DNA of 64,000 nt from Breviolum minutum Mf 1.05b.01. Taxonomy: Eukaryota > Sar > Dinophyceae > Suessiales > Symbiodiniaceae. Position numbers and translations under genes: made by a program. The stretch is from assembly GCA_000507305.1 (NCBI GenBank), contig DF239328.1, positions 1 to 64,000 of the forward strand, written 5' to 3'. Positions 34,201 to 46,600 of the stretch are shown here, one piece after another (position 1 is the first letter of the stretch; every line of letters begins with the position of its first letter). Below the pieces are notes generated by a model. That model did not search any database. It was not told the DNA's origin and saw only the letters and a list, made by a program, of their open reading frames with translations.

Positions 34201-34884
34201 CTGGCAATCGGCAGTCTGTTCCCAAGACCCATCCAAAGGTCAATGGTGAAGCAGTTGCCACCAACTATCACACGTATGCGCCGCAACAAAAGGAGTAGTG
34301 CTTCCGGATTGACATGCACCAGTTATTGCCCAAACACGATCTTGCATGAATTAAAAAACCTCAATGCCATCTGCCTGACTGGAGTACAAATTAATGCAGG
34401 TCTACTGACTGATTTAAAGAATAGATACCTTTGATATCCCGGATATACCAGACTCCTTGTATCAACTTCAGCAGAATCCGTCTGCCGTCTTAAACGCTAA
34501 CTTTGGTTTGCTGATTCGGAGTTGCTTGGCAGCCAGCTTTTTTGTCAGCTGTGTCTGTTGGCTAGTCATCAGCAGAGTGCAAATCTGGGTGCGCATGCCT
34601 TGGCTGGAAACAAGTGCTTGCTTGTTGGGAAAAGATTGGCAACGAGCATATCCCTGGTTCCAAAAGAAGCATGGCCATAGCATGAAGTGGCATGTAACAA
34701 ATAGCACATAAGTCCTACAGTACAGTAAATCAAGTAGATCCAAACAGGAAGAGGTGGGCAATGAACTCAAGACATCATCATATCATTTCAGGAAGTCACC
34801 ACATTCCTCAACAATGCCCTTCCATGGGCTTCCGTTTCCCAGTCGGAAATGGTTTAATCACCAAATACTCATGGTAAGTAAAAC

Positions 34885-35163
34885 TACCATCAATGTCACG
34901 TCATGTCATGTCATGTCACGCATATCATGTCAAAATATGTCATGTGATATCATGTGATGTGTTGTAGTATCATAGCATGTGATGTCATGTCGTGTGATGG
35001 TCATGCCATAGCCATAGCATATCACATCCTCCTCATCATCATCGCCATCACCATCGTCACCATCATCACCACCGTCATCACCAGCATCACCACCGTCATC
35101 ATCATCATCATAATAATAATATTATCATTCTTCTTCATCATCATCTTCATCATCGTCATCATT

Positions 35164-35210
<47 letters not shown>

Positions 35211-35265
35211 GATATATCGTGATCATCATCATCACCACCATGGTGATCATCATCATCATGATCAA
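34885..35265. repeat. CATGT-type and CAT/ATC trinucleotide microsatellites
   Basis: From 34885 to about 35000, imperfect GTCAT/CATGT units (TCATGTCATGTCATGTCACG). From about 35028 to 35262, an ATC/CAT-based array with interruptions, perfect over 35167-35210. The long Ile, His or Met homopolymer frames it creates are not genes. Confidence 0.93.
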
Positions 35266-35384
35266 AGTATGTATAATCATCAGGGGTCCTCAGATAGTCT
35301 CAAGATGCCTCAAGAACAACTGCTGTCTCAATGCTTCTATTATCTATGCTTAGACAAGAATTGAATCAGCAAACTCGACAGAGA

Positions 35385-36169
35385 ACCCTGTGCCTGCGGC
35401 TGCAAGTGAACCACATGGCAAGCACCAAGCGTCTCCCAAATGTCATGGGTCTGACACGGTGAACATTCCTGGGTGCCAATAAGCAAGAATTGGCTCCATC
35501 TTGTGAGACTGCCAACAAAAATCTTGAAGCCCATCATTGACAAGCAGCTCCAAACCAGAACTGAAGAAGACCAGCTGCCCTGCTTTGGGCGCTAGCTGGC
35601 TGTCGATGTCATCATCCAGGAAAAGCAGCTCACCACCTCAAGCAATGCACGAGGTACAGTTCGTAAACTATAGGATTTGTACAGAACATTTAAAGACTTG
35701 AAACTATTCCGGCCCTTTCTCCACTAGACCATTACTATTCTAAAATAATAGCAATGAGAAAACATCAGAAAGCAATATGGAAACACAAGAAATCGACAAC
35801 CAGTGATTTGTTATGCCCGAGCATACCCTGGCTTGCCCCGTCCAAAGAGTCAATCTGGACTCTCAATGGTTTTGAGTACGGCAAATCAAAAGCACTCAAT
35901 TCATATACATTCTGATGCATCGGACCTTCAGAAAATGACCATGATTTCCCTGATTCTCCCCAGGGGCCACACCTTCAAAGTCCTCACCAACTGTGCTAAG
36001 GTAAAGTAAGGCACTCCAATCATACGAAGCAACATTGGCCTGGCTAAGTCAATGACATTTGATCTGATGGTAGTCCACACAAAGCGATGTCAAAGCTGAT
36101 GCCTTTATCGAGCCTTGTCGACATGTGCCGAAAATTCATCCCCTCTGCTGGAGTTCTGCTGCATTTTGC
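35385..36169 (-). CDS. 2-oxoglutarate/Fe(II)-dependent oxygenase (prolyl-4-hydroxylase-like), partial
   Basis: Exon 36169-36114 reads KMQQNSSRGDEFSAHVDK, which carries the H-x-D iron ligand pair (HVD) in the setting seen in P4H/EGLN-type oxygenases; the following intron begins GC. Exon 35636 to about 35550 reads GGELLFLDDDIDSQLAPKAG and QLVFFSSGLE, the strand-turn-strand before the distal His. SHKMEPILA near 35505-35480 supplies that His, and RLVLAMWFTCSRRHR (about 35450-35400) supplies the Arg that binds 2-oxoglutarate. Exons between 36114 and 35636 (expected -LTLILYLN- strand) were not found, and the short introns near the end are unresolved. Substrate unknown. Possible N-terminal exons lie at 36840-37120. 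Confidence 0.68.
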
Positions 36170-36699
36170 CTTCATGGCACACAAACAGATTCTATCACAC
36201 ACTTCCAGTGACAAACACAACTTCGATTTGGTCAAGTTACACCCAAATGACTCACCTACTTGCTTTCCAAAGTTGGACTTGCAATATGGATCAATGGGGA
36301 ATCAAGTATCCATTGGCCAGCGGAAGGTGAGAAGGACGGCGCCTTCGATTGGAGGGATCTGCAGTCGAACCAGCAAAGCACCGCTGAAGAACAACTTGAT
36401 TCCTCCTAAAGCATCTGACATGGCTTGCCTCGACCAGGCCAAAACCAAAATCATTCAACTGCCACATCAAATTCTGACATTTCTGAACACCTTCTACAAG
36501 TACATACATCGTCGCATTGTACTATAGTATTGATCTATACTGATTCATGTATCATGTACTGTACATGGCATGTTTCAATAGGTAAAGTTAAACCATGTTA
36601 ACTCAATATGCGCACGCACGTGTATGAGAAATTGTGCGTGCATTCGTTTCCATCTGAAATTTTACATCAATTTGTCTTTATTTTGAGCAAAGCATGGGT

Positions 36700-37330
36700 C
36701 CCCCCTGTGACATTCCCCCAGAATTCACTGCAAATGCGGCGGAATCCTCCCAACATCCAGCTGCCTGGAGCGCTCCAGCAAGTCCTGAGACTACTCGGAA
36801 AGGTGGTTGATTTCAATTTCATTCAAATCAATGATTGCTGAATGTCTTTAAAGGCTGCACACAGTCAGTCATGTCTCCAACCTTCCATGATGTGTGAGTT
36901 TTTTTACGGGTGTCCTGTGTCAGTTTCTGCGGGATCAGTGGCCAAGCGCTTGAGTCCACGGCTAAAGAGGTCATAGGGCCAGAGTGGAAGAGGTGCTGAA
37001 AGGCCTTCAACAAGTCTAAGTCAGCAATGATCAAAGGATTCAAAGGATGGCCAAGGCCTTCAGCATATTCTCTTGCATGGCTGCAACCTTGAACTTTGGC
37101 ACTCATACACGGCAGGAGCAAGCGTCACGAAGAGAAGAAAGTTCCACGCAATGGCATTGGGTGACAAGGAGACTTCAAAATTTTCGAAATTCTAGTTGCA
37201 GTGTAGGCACCTCCGCGCTTGTTGCCACATTCTCCCTCTCCCAACGGCCGCAGGGTGGAGACTTGGTTGTGGAAACATCACTGGCGCTACAGCCCTCAAT
37301 AGGCCTGTACACGTGTTCTTCCTGAGGGTC
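36700..37330 (-). CDS. Unidentified exons, possibly 5' part of the oxygenase
   Basis: 37325-37185 reads PQEEHVYRPIEGCSASDVST and continues in a Cys/Glu-rich manner. 37095-36900 reads GHPLNPLIIADLDLLKAFQH and continues LFHSGPMTSLAVDSSAWPL. About 36785-36735 reads LLERSRQLDVGRIPPHLQ. All are on the minus strand, directly upstream of the oxygenase exons. No family recognised. Confidence 0.38.
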
Positions 37331-37391
37331 GCGGCACTCACAAATATCACAAGTTGTTGCAACTATGTAAGTCTGAACCTGTCCAGCATGT

Positions 37392-37567
37392 AGTAGGTTG
37401 GCAACCTACAGCAATTGAAAGGATAGGTTGCAGCTACTCGAGGCTGTAAGTTGGCAACCTACAGCAGTAGAAGGGCTAGGTTGCAGCTACTTGAGGCTGT
37501 AGGTTGGCAACCTACAGCAGTAGAAGGGCGGGGTTGCAGCTACTTGAGGCTGTAGGTTGCCAACCGT
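37392..37567. repeat. 53-bp tandem array with palindromic units
   Basis: The core GGCAACCTACAG recurs at 37400, 37453 and 37506, with a fourth partial copy at about 37559 (53-bp period). Each unit holds the half-site CTGTAGGTTG followed by its reverse complement around one central base, plus GGTTGCAGCTACTTGAGG. The same palindromic core occurs at the left edge of the window. Confidence 0.92.
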
Positions 37568-37574
37568 GACAAAA

Positions 37575-38240
37575 GTCGAGCGTGCTCAATGCAAGCCAGG
37601 CACGTACAAAGGCGAGGCACAAGGAACTGGTCCAGTGACCAATTGCCTTGCCTCCTTTCCTCAACAATGAACTTGAACAGTTTGACAATTGGATGCGATA
37701 TCGAATTGCAAATGGCAAATGCCAATATGTCTGTTGAAACTGCCGCGAACTAGCTTGGTAAACAGTTGTGGCACCTTCCTTCAGCAAATGTTTCACAGCC
37801 ATGAACTGACGTTTTTGGGCCAGCAATGCCTCCACCTGATCACTCACAGCGCTGCACAAAAACGAAAGGAGCCGATTTTTGAGCCCACCAAAAAGAATCG
37901 TGTTGCATAGAATCGTGGTGTGGCTGAATGTTCAAATATGTGAAGGACCTTATAAGGATGCCTTTTGTGCCTTTTATGCCTGGTGTCTTCCAAAAGTCGA
38001 ACTAGCATGATTCGCATACACTGCATGTCATGCTTCAAGATGTTTGAAGCAGCGGCCTGTCCATCTAGAGTCTCCGGGGCGTCCTTCTTCCGCACTTCCT
38101 CCAAACAGCAAACGCAGACAGCAAAGCACAACCCAAGATGAAGGCCAGGTGTGGCCTTGCCAAACGTCCAGAGCGAGCACGACCACACACACGTGCCTTC
38201 GATGTATGGCTGGTGGGAAACCTCGACACAGCTTGACAAA
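37575..38240 (-). CDS. Unidentified multi-exon gene
   Basis: Minus-strand stretches: 38140-38010 reads KKDAPETLDGQAAASNILKH and continues DMQCMRIMLVRLLEDTRHK; 37845-37760 reads DQVEALLAQKRQFMAVKHLL and continues KEGATTVYQ; 37715-37580 reads IVKLFKFIVEERRQGNWSLD and continues QFLVPRLCTCLACIEHARLL. The last borders the palindromic array. Helical and plausible as one protein, but not recognised. Confidence 0.42.
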
Positions 38241-38382
38241 CACAAATCTTGAATCGAAAATTCTACTCAATACATCATCTCTCCTCAATGCCTCAAGAAC
38301 TATTGAGCCGCATACTGCAATCCTACTAGTAAGATCGTAGGGGCAAGTACGTGAGCAAGCATCTTATACCATCGGTTGGACT

Positions 38383-38770
38383 CTAGTACGCTGGTACCAC
38401 TTTGGAGTCCCTGAGGCTCTTCGAGCCTTTCTTGGCAAAACGTACATGAATCCTCTTCACTGAGCCAGGAAACATGGAGGGGAAGTTACCCGCCCCTTGC
38501 AACGACTGGGAGACCTTCTCCTGAAGCGCAGCTGCTGTGTAACCTGGCATTTGCAGGTGAGTTTTCGTCTTCTCCGGCCCCTCATTCCGCAAACTTTCCT
38601 CCCATCCCCGGCTTACAGCAAACACACACTTCCCTTGACTTCCCTGGCAAGAAACGAGCTTGGAAGTCTCGCCACGGCATTGCTTCGCCACCTTCAAGGC
38701 CCAAGCCATCAGCAAACAGTCGCTGGTAAGCCAGGCGCGCTCGGCGTTCTACGTCAGCTGAGGCCTGCAA
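38383..38770 (-). CDS. Unidentified gene, C-terminal exons
   Basis: 38765-38635 reads DVERRARLAYQRLFADGLGL and continues EGGEAMPWRDFQARFLPGK. 38540-38383 reads GYTAAALQEKVSQSLQGAGN, FPSMFPGSVKRIHVRFAKKG and SKSLRDSKVVPAY, then a stop at 38383. Between them a third segment (WEESLRNEGPEKTK) is open. Basic, soluble and probably one protein. No family recognised. Confidence 0.42.
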
Positions 38771-38939
38771 CAGCCACCCACCCCCCAAAATCTTGCAAAA
38801 AAACACGTTTAAAATCATTAAACATCTGCAACTGTAGTACAAGTGGAACGCCGGATGAATGCTTTGTAAGGCATGTCCGGAGTTCCATCAAATAGAACTC
38901 AACTTGCTAAGTCTGCGAGCGGGTGCTCAGGTTTAATCC

Positions 38940-39065
38940 AAATAACAGCGGCAGGTAATTGCAGAACAGGCCTCAAATGCTCCTGGAAGTTCCAGCTCAT
39001 CCAAGTCCCTCAGCATGTCCTGCCAAAACCAGCTCCCACAGCGCTGTCATATCTTGGTCACTAAA
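38940..39065 (-). CDS. Unidentified short exons
   Basis: Two adjoining minus-strand frames: SDQDMTALWELVLAG at about 39064-39015 and MLRDLDELELPGAFEACSAI at about 39015-38955. The frame change at TTTTGGCAG suggests either an intron too short to define or overlapping noise. Confidence 0.25.
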
Positions 39066-39254
39066 GGTGGGGTCCAAGACAGAGTTGCGTTGTACGAAAG
39101 GCCACATGGCCGCTGAATCACTAATTGAAAGCGTCAGCTTCCCTCAAACAACTTTTTGATTCCGACTTGGGGGTTACGTGCTCACATGGACCAACCTCGA
39201 GGAACTTATTCTAGTGGGTTCCGGAAGCATCCACTTCCTCCCGGTAGGGAACTA

Positions 39255-39470
39255 TCATTTATGGTCCTGCTGTGCTTCTTTGGCAAGGCGGCCACCGAGC
39301 AAGGCACCCAGTAATGCAGCCAGCAATACGGTGGCGGCAAGAACCCACGGCAATGCCATCTCATGCTTGTGCTCCCCGAACACCGGAGCTGCGTGGGGCT
39401 GTGTATGGGTCTCGCGTGAGGAAGAGTCTGAAGAAACACCATTGTCACCACGGAACACCCGCATTCTGTG
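39255..39470 (-). CDS. C-terminal exon with membrane anchor
   Basis: Minus-strand frame with a polar Ser/His-rich stretch (DNGVSSDSSSRETHTQPHAA), then HEMALPWVLAATVLLAALLG and ALLGGRLAKEAQQDHK, and a stop at 39255. The single hydrophobic segment ends about ten residues before the C-terminus, the layout of a tail-anchored or type I membrane protein with a short basic cytosolic tail. The rest of the protein was not located. Confidence 0.45.
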   Translation of the reverse strand, partial: HRMRVFRGDNGVSSDSSSRETHTQPHAAPVFGEHKHEMALPWVLAATVLLAALLGALLGGRLAKEAQQDHK

Positions 39471-39509
39471 CCACGTGAAATCAAATGGGTGCAGCACCAT
39501 TAACTAGGT

Positions 39510-40030
39510 CTCACCGTTGCTGGAAAATTATGCTGGAAAGGCGATATCTTCTATTCTTTTCTCTGATCAGGAGTAGGGCAGTGTAATTAAAGCATGTCCA
39601 AGTTGAGATGCCTTTTTTCCTTTCCTGATGCATTTGGCACCTGTCGTGATACGGATGTCTTACGTCTTACAGTACTCTCTTATGCTGCACATAAATTTCT
39701 ACGTGTTCTACTTCTAGTCCAATTCGGTCCTTCAGGCAGCAGCAAAGTCGGACCAGAACAGCTTTCAACGATGCGAAGCGTGTTGTGCTTACATGTCAGG
39801 ACATGTAGTATATACAGTCAGAGTGCTTGTGTGAGCTCAGTACAAAGTAAGTGACAACCATGGGATTTAACACAAGGGCCAAAATGATGAACAGTAAATA
39901 TGGGATAAATCATGTTAAATCTAGATTCATATTTTCATGCAAATAGATATCATAAATGATATTGCCATCATGTGTAATTTTAAAGACCACCACATTCTGC
40001 ACGCATGTGACTGCCAAGTTCAATCGTAAG
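39510..40030. other. No supported gene
   Basis: No convincing exon on either strand. AT-rich between about 39880 and 39970. Confidence 0.4.
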
Positions 40031-40049
40031 CTCAGTTGTTGCTCTCTGG

Positions 40050-41175
40050 AACTGCCGCACCTCGTCCAGCGCCCTTGCCTTTGCCCTTCCCTTCACCTAG
40101 CTGCACTGATGCACCAAGCTTGCCCTCCTAGGTGTTTCATACTCTTATAGTCAGTTGTCTTGTGTTGTCTTAATTTGCTATTTTAGTTCCACAACAGCAT
40201 GCAAAAATTCTGCATGAATCCCATCAATTCAATTCCCATTAATCATTTGATTTTTTAAGCACGCGTGGGGACATTTTAGGCCGTCGTGGGTAGAAAACAG
40301 GACTGAATCTACACACCTTGACCATCCCACGCACAGAACTCAAAGTTGGCCATTTTTGCGCTAGAGAGTAAAATGAAAGAGCAATTGGTAAGCAAACCTA
40401 AGAGTTGATACCTTGTAGCTGTTCCCGCTCTGCCGCACCTCGATCACCCGCAGGCTTCCCACCACCAGGACTTGGAGCAGGTCCCTTGGGGGCTGCAGTT
40501 CCAGCGCCAGCGCCCTGTGCAAAAACTAGCTGGACTTCGTCCGAGTGAGACAGCGGGACCGCTATGAGTCTATGTTGTGACAGATTACAGGTTGCAAACC
40601 GGCCAAAAGGGTTGCTGAACTTAGATCTACGAATGACAACATGACTGTCTAGGAAGAAACAGGTCGGTGAATCAAAACAGCTTGGCTAATTTTGCTACAG
40701 TAGTAGTACCGGGTTTTTGATGGTTTTTGCACCCAGCCTCTGGCTTATCATTGTTTTCGTCACCAGCTTTTGAGCCGCTTTTCCTGAGCATGCTCCATTC
40801 CAAGCTCATCGCCCCAGAGCAGTACAGAAGTTTCTGAAATTCGGAAACCAGGTTTCAAGTGTCAGGTTTTGAAAGGCAAGTTGATCAGAAAAGCTCAACT
40901 CCAAGTGCCAGACCCTTTGCCTTCACCCTTCTTGCCTTTTCCTCAGCAAGAATCCGTTCAAAATGTTTGGCATGAAATGGGCAACCATCACTGTTGCATA
41001 CTGTTGCGTTCTAATTTGGACCTTTTGTTTGTGGCGGTGTGATCTATCGGGCTGAGGCTCCCGACCTTTACCCTTGCCTTTGAAAAGGAAGCTTGGTGGA
41101 CCTGCAGCGCAACATTTCCATTGGGGTCGTGAAAAGGGCTACGACCAACATTCCAGGCCTTTGAAGACATAACAT
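40050..41175 (-). CDS. Gly/Lys/Ala-rich protein, several small exons
   Basis: Minus-strand open stretches in order. 41200-41150 reads DEQGLGAEKCYVFK; 41085-41045 reads FKGKGKGREPQPDR; 40965-40910 reads GKGKKGEGKGSGTW; 40845-40775 reads QKLLYCSGAMSLEWSMLRKS; 40535-40435 reads GAGAGTAAPKGPAPSPGGGK and continues PAGDRGAAEREQ; 40105-40050 reads LGEGKGKGKGAGRGAAVPES and stops. The repeated GKGKG motif in several exons suggests one disordered basic protein assembled from small exons. Function unknown; nucleic-acid binding is a guess. Confidence 0.38.
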
Positions 41176-41844
41176 TTCTCCGCACCCAAGCCTTGTTCGT
41201 CCTGCTGCAAAGGAAAAAAAGCAGTCAGGTATATCCTTCATCATCTTGCATCCCTACATATTATGTATCAAATCAAATATCAATTATCTATACGGTATTG
41301 TCATCTATCCTTTCACATCCGCGTCATGTTCTGCTTTTGATGTTTCCCGCACTTCACTGGCCCACTGATGATTACACTTACGATGTTTCCCCTGCACGTG
41401 ACAGGTCGCTCTCTTTTTCAGTCCTCAAAAATTTGGAATTGCACGAAGGTGCCAGGCATCAAATCCCTGGAGTTTGCCTCCAAACGCAGCAGAACTATGC
41501 AAGAACAGGGCAACAAATAAATTGCTTGCACTCCGTAGGTGCTATATAACAAAAGCAAAAAAAAAAAAAAAGCACCTACAGGATTCAACAGGCATATGCG
41601 AACGTTCTTGAATTTTTGAAATGGTGAAGGATCCTGCGAGCTCCTGCATATATACGTACACATACCTCTGTGTCTGTGTGTGTAAAACTCGTTATAATAA
41701 AACTATTGAAAAGCCACCTATGTAACTGCAAGAAACAACACCAACAGAAAATAGTTAGAGGTCAACATAAGTCGACTATTGATGATGAGAGGGTGAAAGT
41801 GAAAATTCCAAATCCTTCAAAGGATTAAATCAGGTGTATATTGG

Positions 41845-42455
41845 CAATCCCACCCATCCCTCCCGCTCTTGACACCCCCGTTTTGTATCTGTCTGCGTCG
41901 CCCAGCCAGGTCAGTGCGGCTGACAAAGATTCGTCCCTGTCGCATTCCAGCCTGGCCAGGTCGTCACATGAGGGACTGCAAATGCTGCAAAGGCAAAGCT
42001 TTACTAAAGCATTGATTGCCAGAATTTACTGCATTTAGATATTTAGAATGTTTCAAGCATCTCCGAGTCAAAGAATCATAGTCAGTGACCGTTGTGTATC
42101 CATCAACACTTGGCATTTATTGAAACTTCTATTTCTATGAAGTAGTTACAAGTCATAGGAGATCATGCAGTAGGGATATATCAAAGTGCAGCTTGAGCTT
42201 CATTGAAACTTCAAACACACTGGAGGTTCAGCCTGCAAGAACGCTTGAGTCCTATCCACAACTCAAATACTATAGTATGAGGATGCTGGTAGGATGCCGA
42301 TAAAAATGAGGATACGTACATTTGTAACGAGTCTTAATATGAAAAGGGAGCTTTGCTTCTCAGTTTGCCCTGTCGAACTTCTTGCTCCACTGCCTTTGGA
42401 TGCTTCACCTGCTCAAATGGTATAATCCAACCGTAGTTGCCCTTGGCAAAGCTTC
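41845..42455 (-). CDS. Unidentified exons
   Basis: 42450-42334 reads FAKGNYGWIIPFEQVKHPKA and continues VEQEVRQGKLRSKAPFSY to a stop. 41995-41850 reads DDLARLECDRDESLSAALTW and continues LGDADRYKTGVSRAGGMGG. Both look coding on the minus strand. They may belong to one gene if the stop at 42334 lies within an intron. No family recognised. Confidence 0.4.
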
Positions 42456-42499
42456 CAAACAACAACAAACAGCAAAAAACACACTTCATGAGTACCACT

Positions 42500-43240
42500 A
42501 AAGCAACCACGGCTAAAAACATCCTGCAACATCTGCAACTGAGATTGCAGCTCGCCATTCCCAGACCTGTTCAGAGCAACAGGGAAACTCTTTGATGAAC
42601 TTTGAGATTGTATGCAATATACGATTCTGATGGTTTATACTGGTTTATGACGGCATGACCTTGACAATGACAAAACAATTTAAAATAATCTGAGCTAAGC
42701 TTTCCGGCCGGGCATGTCATGACAGGAAATCTCATGTAACTTCAAAGGCTTGGTCACTGGTCACCCAATGAGAAAGCGAAATCTAGAAAACTCTGCCAAT
42801 TTAAATATTCTCTCATTATAGTATCTTGATATGTATCTTTCTCTAGACTCTCAGCCAGCTGGATGTTCACCATGGAAAAATCCTGGTCCGGCCTGACACC
42901 CGATATCAAATATTATGCACTCATAAAGAGTAATGACATGGAATAAAATACATTGCAACGCAACAAACTCGTAACACTGTCATCTCTCCAATGCAGGGTA
43001 TGCCCCGACCTGCCCAAGGTGTTGGTAAGTGGACACGCGTGTACGAGGCAAGGTTGGACCTTAATTCGGTGTGCCCGGCTGCCACATTTAGAAGCAAGTT
43101 ACATCACCCCATCATTAAATCAAATTCCTAAAAGCCAAGCACAGCAACAAATCAATGCCAGTCCAGTCTGGATTGATCCCTGGTGCTGGATACCAAGATT
43201 TCATTGATGTTGACTATATTTGAATACATTTGATTCATTG
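42500..43240. other. No supported minus-strand exon; weak plus-strand stretch
   Basis: A plus-strand frame from 42996 (MPRPAQGVGKWTRVYEARLD) follows ATGCAG and is open for about 45 codons. Nothing else is visible. Confidence 0.25.
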
Positions 43241-43249
43241 TATGCATCA

Positions 43250-43665
43250 TCAAGGTCCACTGTCACTATTCCATGGCAACTTGAACAAAACCACAAAAGG
43301 CATGAAGGCTCTGGCCACCAGGCTGCTTCTCACCCTGCAGCCAGCAAGCAAATCCGAATTCGAGGCACAGCTTACAGCAAACATGAAGAGATACACGTCC
43401 ATTGTGCATCACATGACACTTGCTGTAATATCTTACCATGCAATAGCTCAAAATCCCCGCCTCATAGAAGCACAATTAAGCACAACAAAACCAAAGGACA
43501 TGAATCGCTATAAAAACAATCCTGCTCCGGTCATGGATTTCGACATGGTGAGCGTGGCCTCGCCCTGATCCTCTCCAGTTTCACCCTCTGCTGGTGCTGG
43601 CGCTTCGGGCCTTGCCGAGGCGTGAAAAACCATCTCGAGGCAATCAGATACAAAGGAAACCTGGG
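43250..43665. other. Exon candidates on both strands
   Basis: Minus strand 43660-43560 reads VSFVSDCLEMVFHASARPEA and continues PAPAEGETGEDQGEATLTM, a plausible exon. Plus strand 43290-43568 reads MKALATRLLLTLQPASKSEF and runs to a stop, also plausible. The two do not greatly overlap. The strand bias of the window favours the minus-strand one. Confidence 0.3.
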
Positions 43666-43699
43666 GAATGATTTCAGGATTGCAAGTATCAAGTATAAA

Positions 43700-46600
43700 G
43701 AACATATACTTGTAACAAATGCATTAAATTGATATAAACATGTATATATTGCAATACTAGTAGTATAGTGGATCCGTCTTTGAAGATTATGAAACGAGAA
43801 TATGGAAACTGAAACGAAACGGACACCTGCAGATCATGCATTAAAACAAATAATATTCAATAAATATATTGACGTTTTAAACAAGGTGAATTCAAATCAC
43901 ATCGGCATATGTATGCACAAAAGAACATATAAAATACAGTAATGATTGAAATAAAATCATATAAAATCATATATACTTTAATACAATGTAATACATTAGA
44001 TGTTCAGATTGATGTGGTACAAATGAGGGTAGGATCTTGTACCCAGTTCTATACCCCTAGCCATCGTAGCCCGGGCAAGTCCACTGAGGCACGCGGACTG
44101 AGGAGTTTCGGCTTCGTCTCAGTGTTGGCTACCAGGAAGGTGAAGCATCATGAGCATCATGAGCATCATCTTTAGTGGCTCATCTTTAGCGGCTTTAACA
44201 ACTATAGTAACTATAGTAATAGTATAGAGTTCAATATCTCCCTTGTTGCCTTGCTGATCCTCACCACCTCACCACCCTTGAGAACCCAGCCACTTGCCAT
44301 GGCCAAAATATGAGGGTGTGGCTCTTGTCGAACCGCGTTGTCGGAAAAGCAGCGTTGTCGAATGGCGGCTGTGGCGTGTGGCGTGATTAAGGTATGACTT
44401 GTGGCATCTTGGATGCAGCCTGCAGTGCCTAGAACATGACAACATCAAACATAGAGTTGCTGGTTGGCACGGCTAATGGGCGCGGCGCGGCAGCAGAATT
44501 TCAATGTATAGTTAGTTTCGAAAATGGATTCCTTGAGAAATATTGGAAAACTTGTGGACAAACGTATGCATATCTATTGCATGTATATAAGCAAATATGA
44601 TTGCATGTATTTGCCGTATAAAGTGTATGCATATCAAACCCAACCGAATCAGTTTACAGCAGCAGTGTAGATCTTGTTTGAAAGGGTCCATATCCTTGCC
44701 AGTCTCCACAGTGCAAGTCTGTCAAGATTTGGGCACCATGCAGGATTCTTCCAACATCTTGTTGATATCAGTATCGGAGTCATGCCCAGGGCGACTACAA
44801 TATACAGGACATCTTGTTTTGATCGTATTGCTTCTTATTACTTCACGCTGCCGAAAGCACTTTTACTTCTCAAACTATCTGTCCACCCTGGTGGTGGGGT
44901 GAACATGGCTCTTGCCTCAGACCTCATGCGGCTTGCAGCGTCTTCGGCTCAAGCCCAAGCCCGCCCTAGACGTATATGAGCTGCTGTTCACAGCATGTGG
45001 CTGTTTAATAAATATAAGCTGCAAGTCTCAATGAGCCTCGATATTGGATGGGCCAACACACAATGTCTGCACTGAAAAGGTGGAGCGACGTTGGAATTTC
45101 AACTTGAAAGTGATCTTCAATGATAGCAAACTGAGAATGATTAAAATAAAATTCGGAATGACAACAAAATTGCGCAGCAAGTTCAATTTCTGATCAAGGG
45201 CTGGATTTTACATGAGTTTAACTTTTGGCAAGCTCCATGCACACGCAATGATCTCAGGCACTCATTTATGTACTGTATATTTATATTCATAGTATTAATA
45301 AGAATTATAATATAGCGACGATAGTATCCGGCCATCCAATATACTTGTCGAGACTGTGTCACCTGAGTTGCTTTCCCAGACGTGTGGCCCACCACAGCTC
45401 ATTGCAACTGCAGCTTGCCAAGTCAAACGATGTGATGTGACTGAGCATTTTGGGTCACTGAAGGCCTTGCATACCTTTTGACTCTCATAGAAATCATAGA
45501 ATCTCCCATTGAGGCAGGTCGAGGCACTTATGCTCCCATGCTCATGAGGGTATGCAGCACATACATCAAAATCAATAGTTTTTCAGTGTTTGTTATGCAT
45601 ATTACATTTGGCAGGGTCTACCAAGTTGCGAATGGAATCACGATGAACATGTCCCAAAATTGATCAAAATTGCTTACTTTTAAGAAAGGCCTGCCATTTT
45701 TTTCCTGCAATCTGCTCAAATCACGGCCCAGGACTGCCACTATTCAACATCTCAGAGTCTCAGTCTGCGCGACCGGTTTCTTATCACATTCTGGCCAGCG
45801 TAATTAAAGTATGCCCAGCTATCGACATGGGTCACAGCAATCAAGGCAAGAAGCGTACAAAGCAGCACACCTACTTGCAGTCAGAGGAACAACTAAAAGT
45901 AAGTTGGACGGAGCCATAAAACTGATTGTCCTCCAATGTCCTCTGCTTGTTCGTGCCCCAGTGCTTTTGTGGCAGCTTGCGAAACAACGTCATTTTTGTT
46001 TGCAATGAATTGATTGGATGTGTTTTGCACTTTCGGTTTAAGTCATGCCGAACTGCCCACTTGGGCATTCTTGACATTCCGCAGAGCACTTCCAAGAGCT
46101 TTTCCAAATGACTCTTGTCTGAGTCAACACGTCCAGGTTCGCAAAGAAGTGCCAGCCAGAAGGTCAGGACCGAAAGCTAAAGAAGTAAGCTGAACCCGGT
46201 CTCAGAATCAAAGCACAAATACAAAAAAAAACAAATCAAAATGTCAATGATAAATCACATGCAGAACAAATTGAAAAGGGTCTGACTTCCACCTCAATCT
46301 GCTTGCGAGCTTGCTTGTGCCCTGCAGTTGGCTCAATTCTACGAACCTGTGATAAGCCCCTATGCCGGGAATGACGCCAGTACACAAAGCCAGACTTTTG
46401 AGAAAATATTTCCATCCCGTTTTGACAGGCACACGACAATCAAACCGATGGAGGGAACTACTTGGGGTCCCGGTTTCATCACGTTTCAATCGTGAGATTC
46501 AAACATAAGCCTTTGGCCTTTGGCACGCATAAGGAGGCCGGAAAATGCTACATCTATGTATGTCCCCAAAACAATTCCACTATACCAAGTTACATCGTTT

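Noticed and set aside
34954-35364. Poly-Ile/His and poly-Met open frames
   Set aside because: Translations of the CAT/ATC microsatellite.
23538-37567. Common origin of the 53-bp arrays at 23.5 kb and 37.4 kb
   Set aside because: Only the period is the same; the unit sequences are unrelated.
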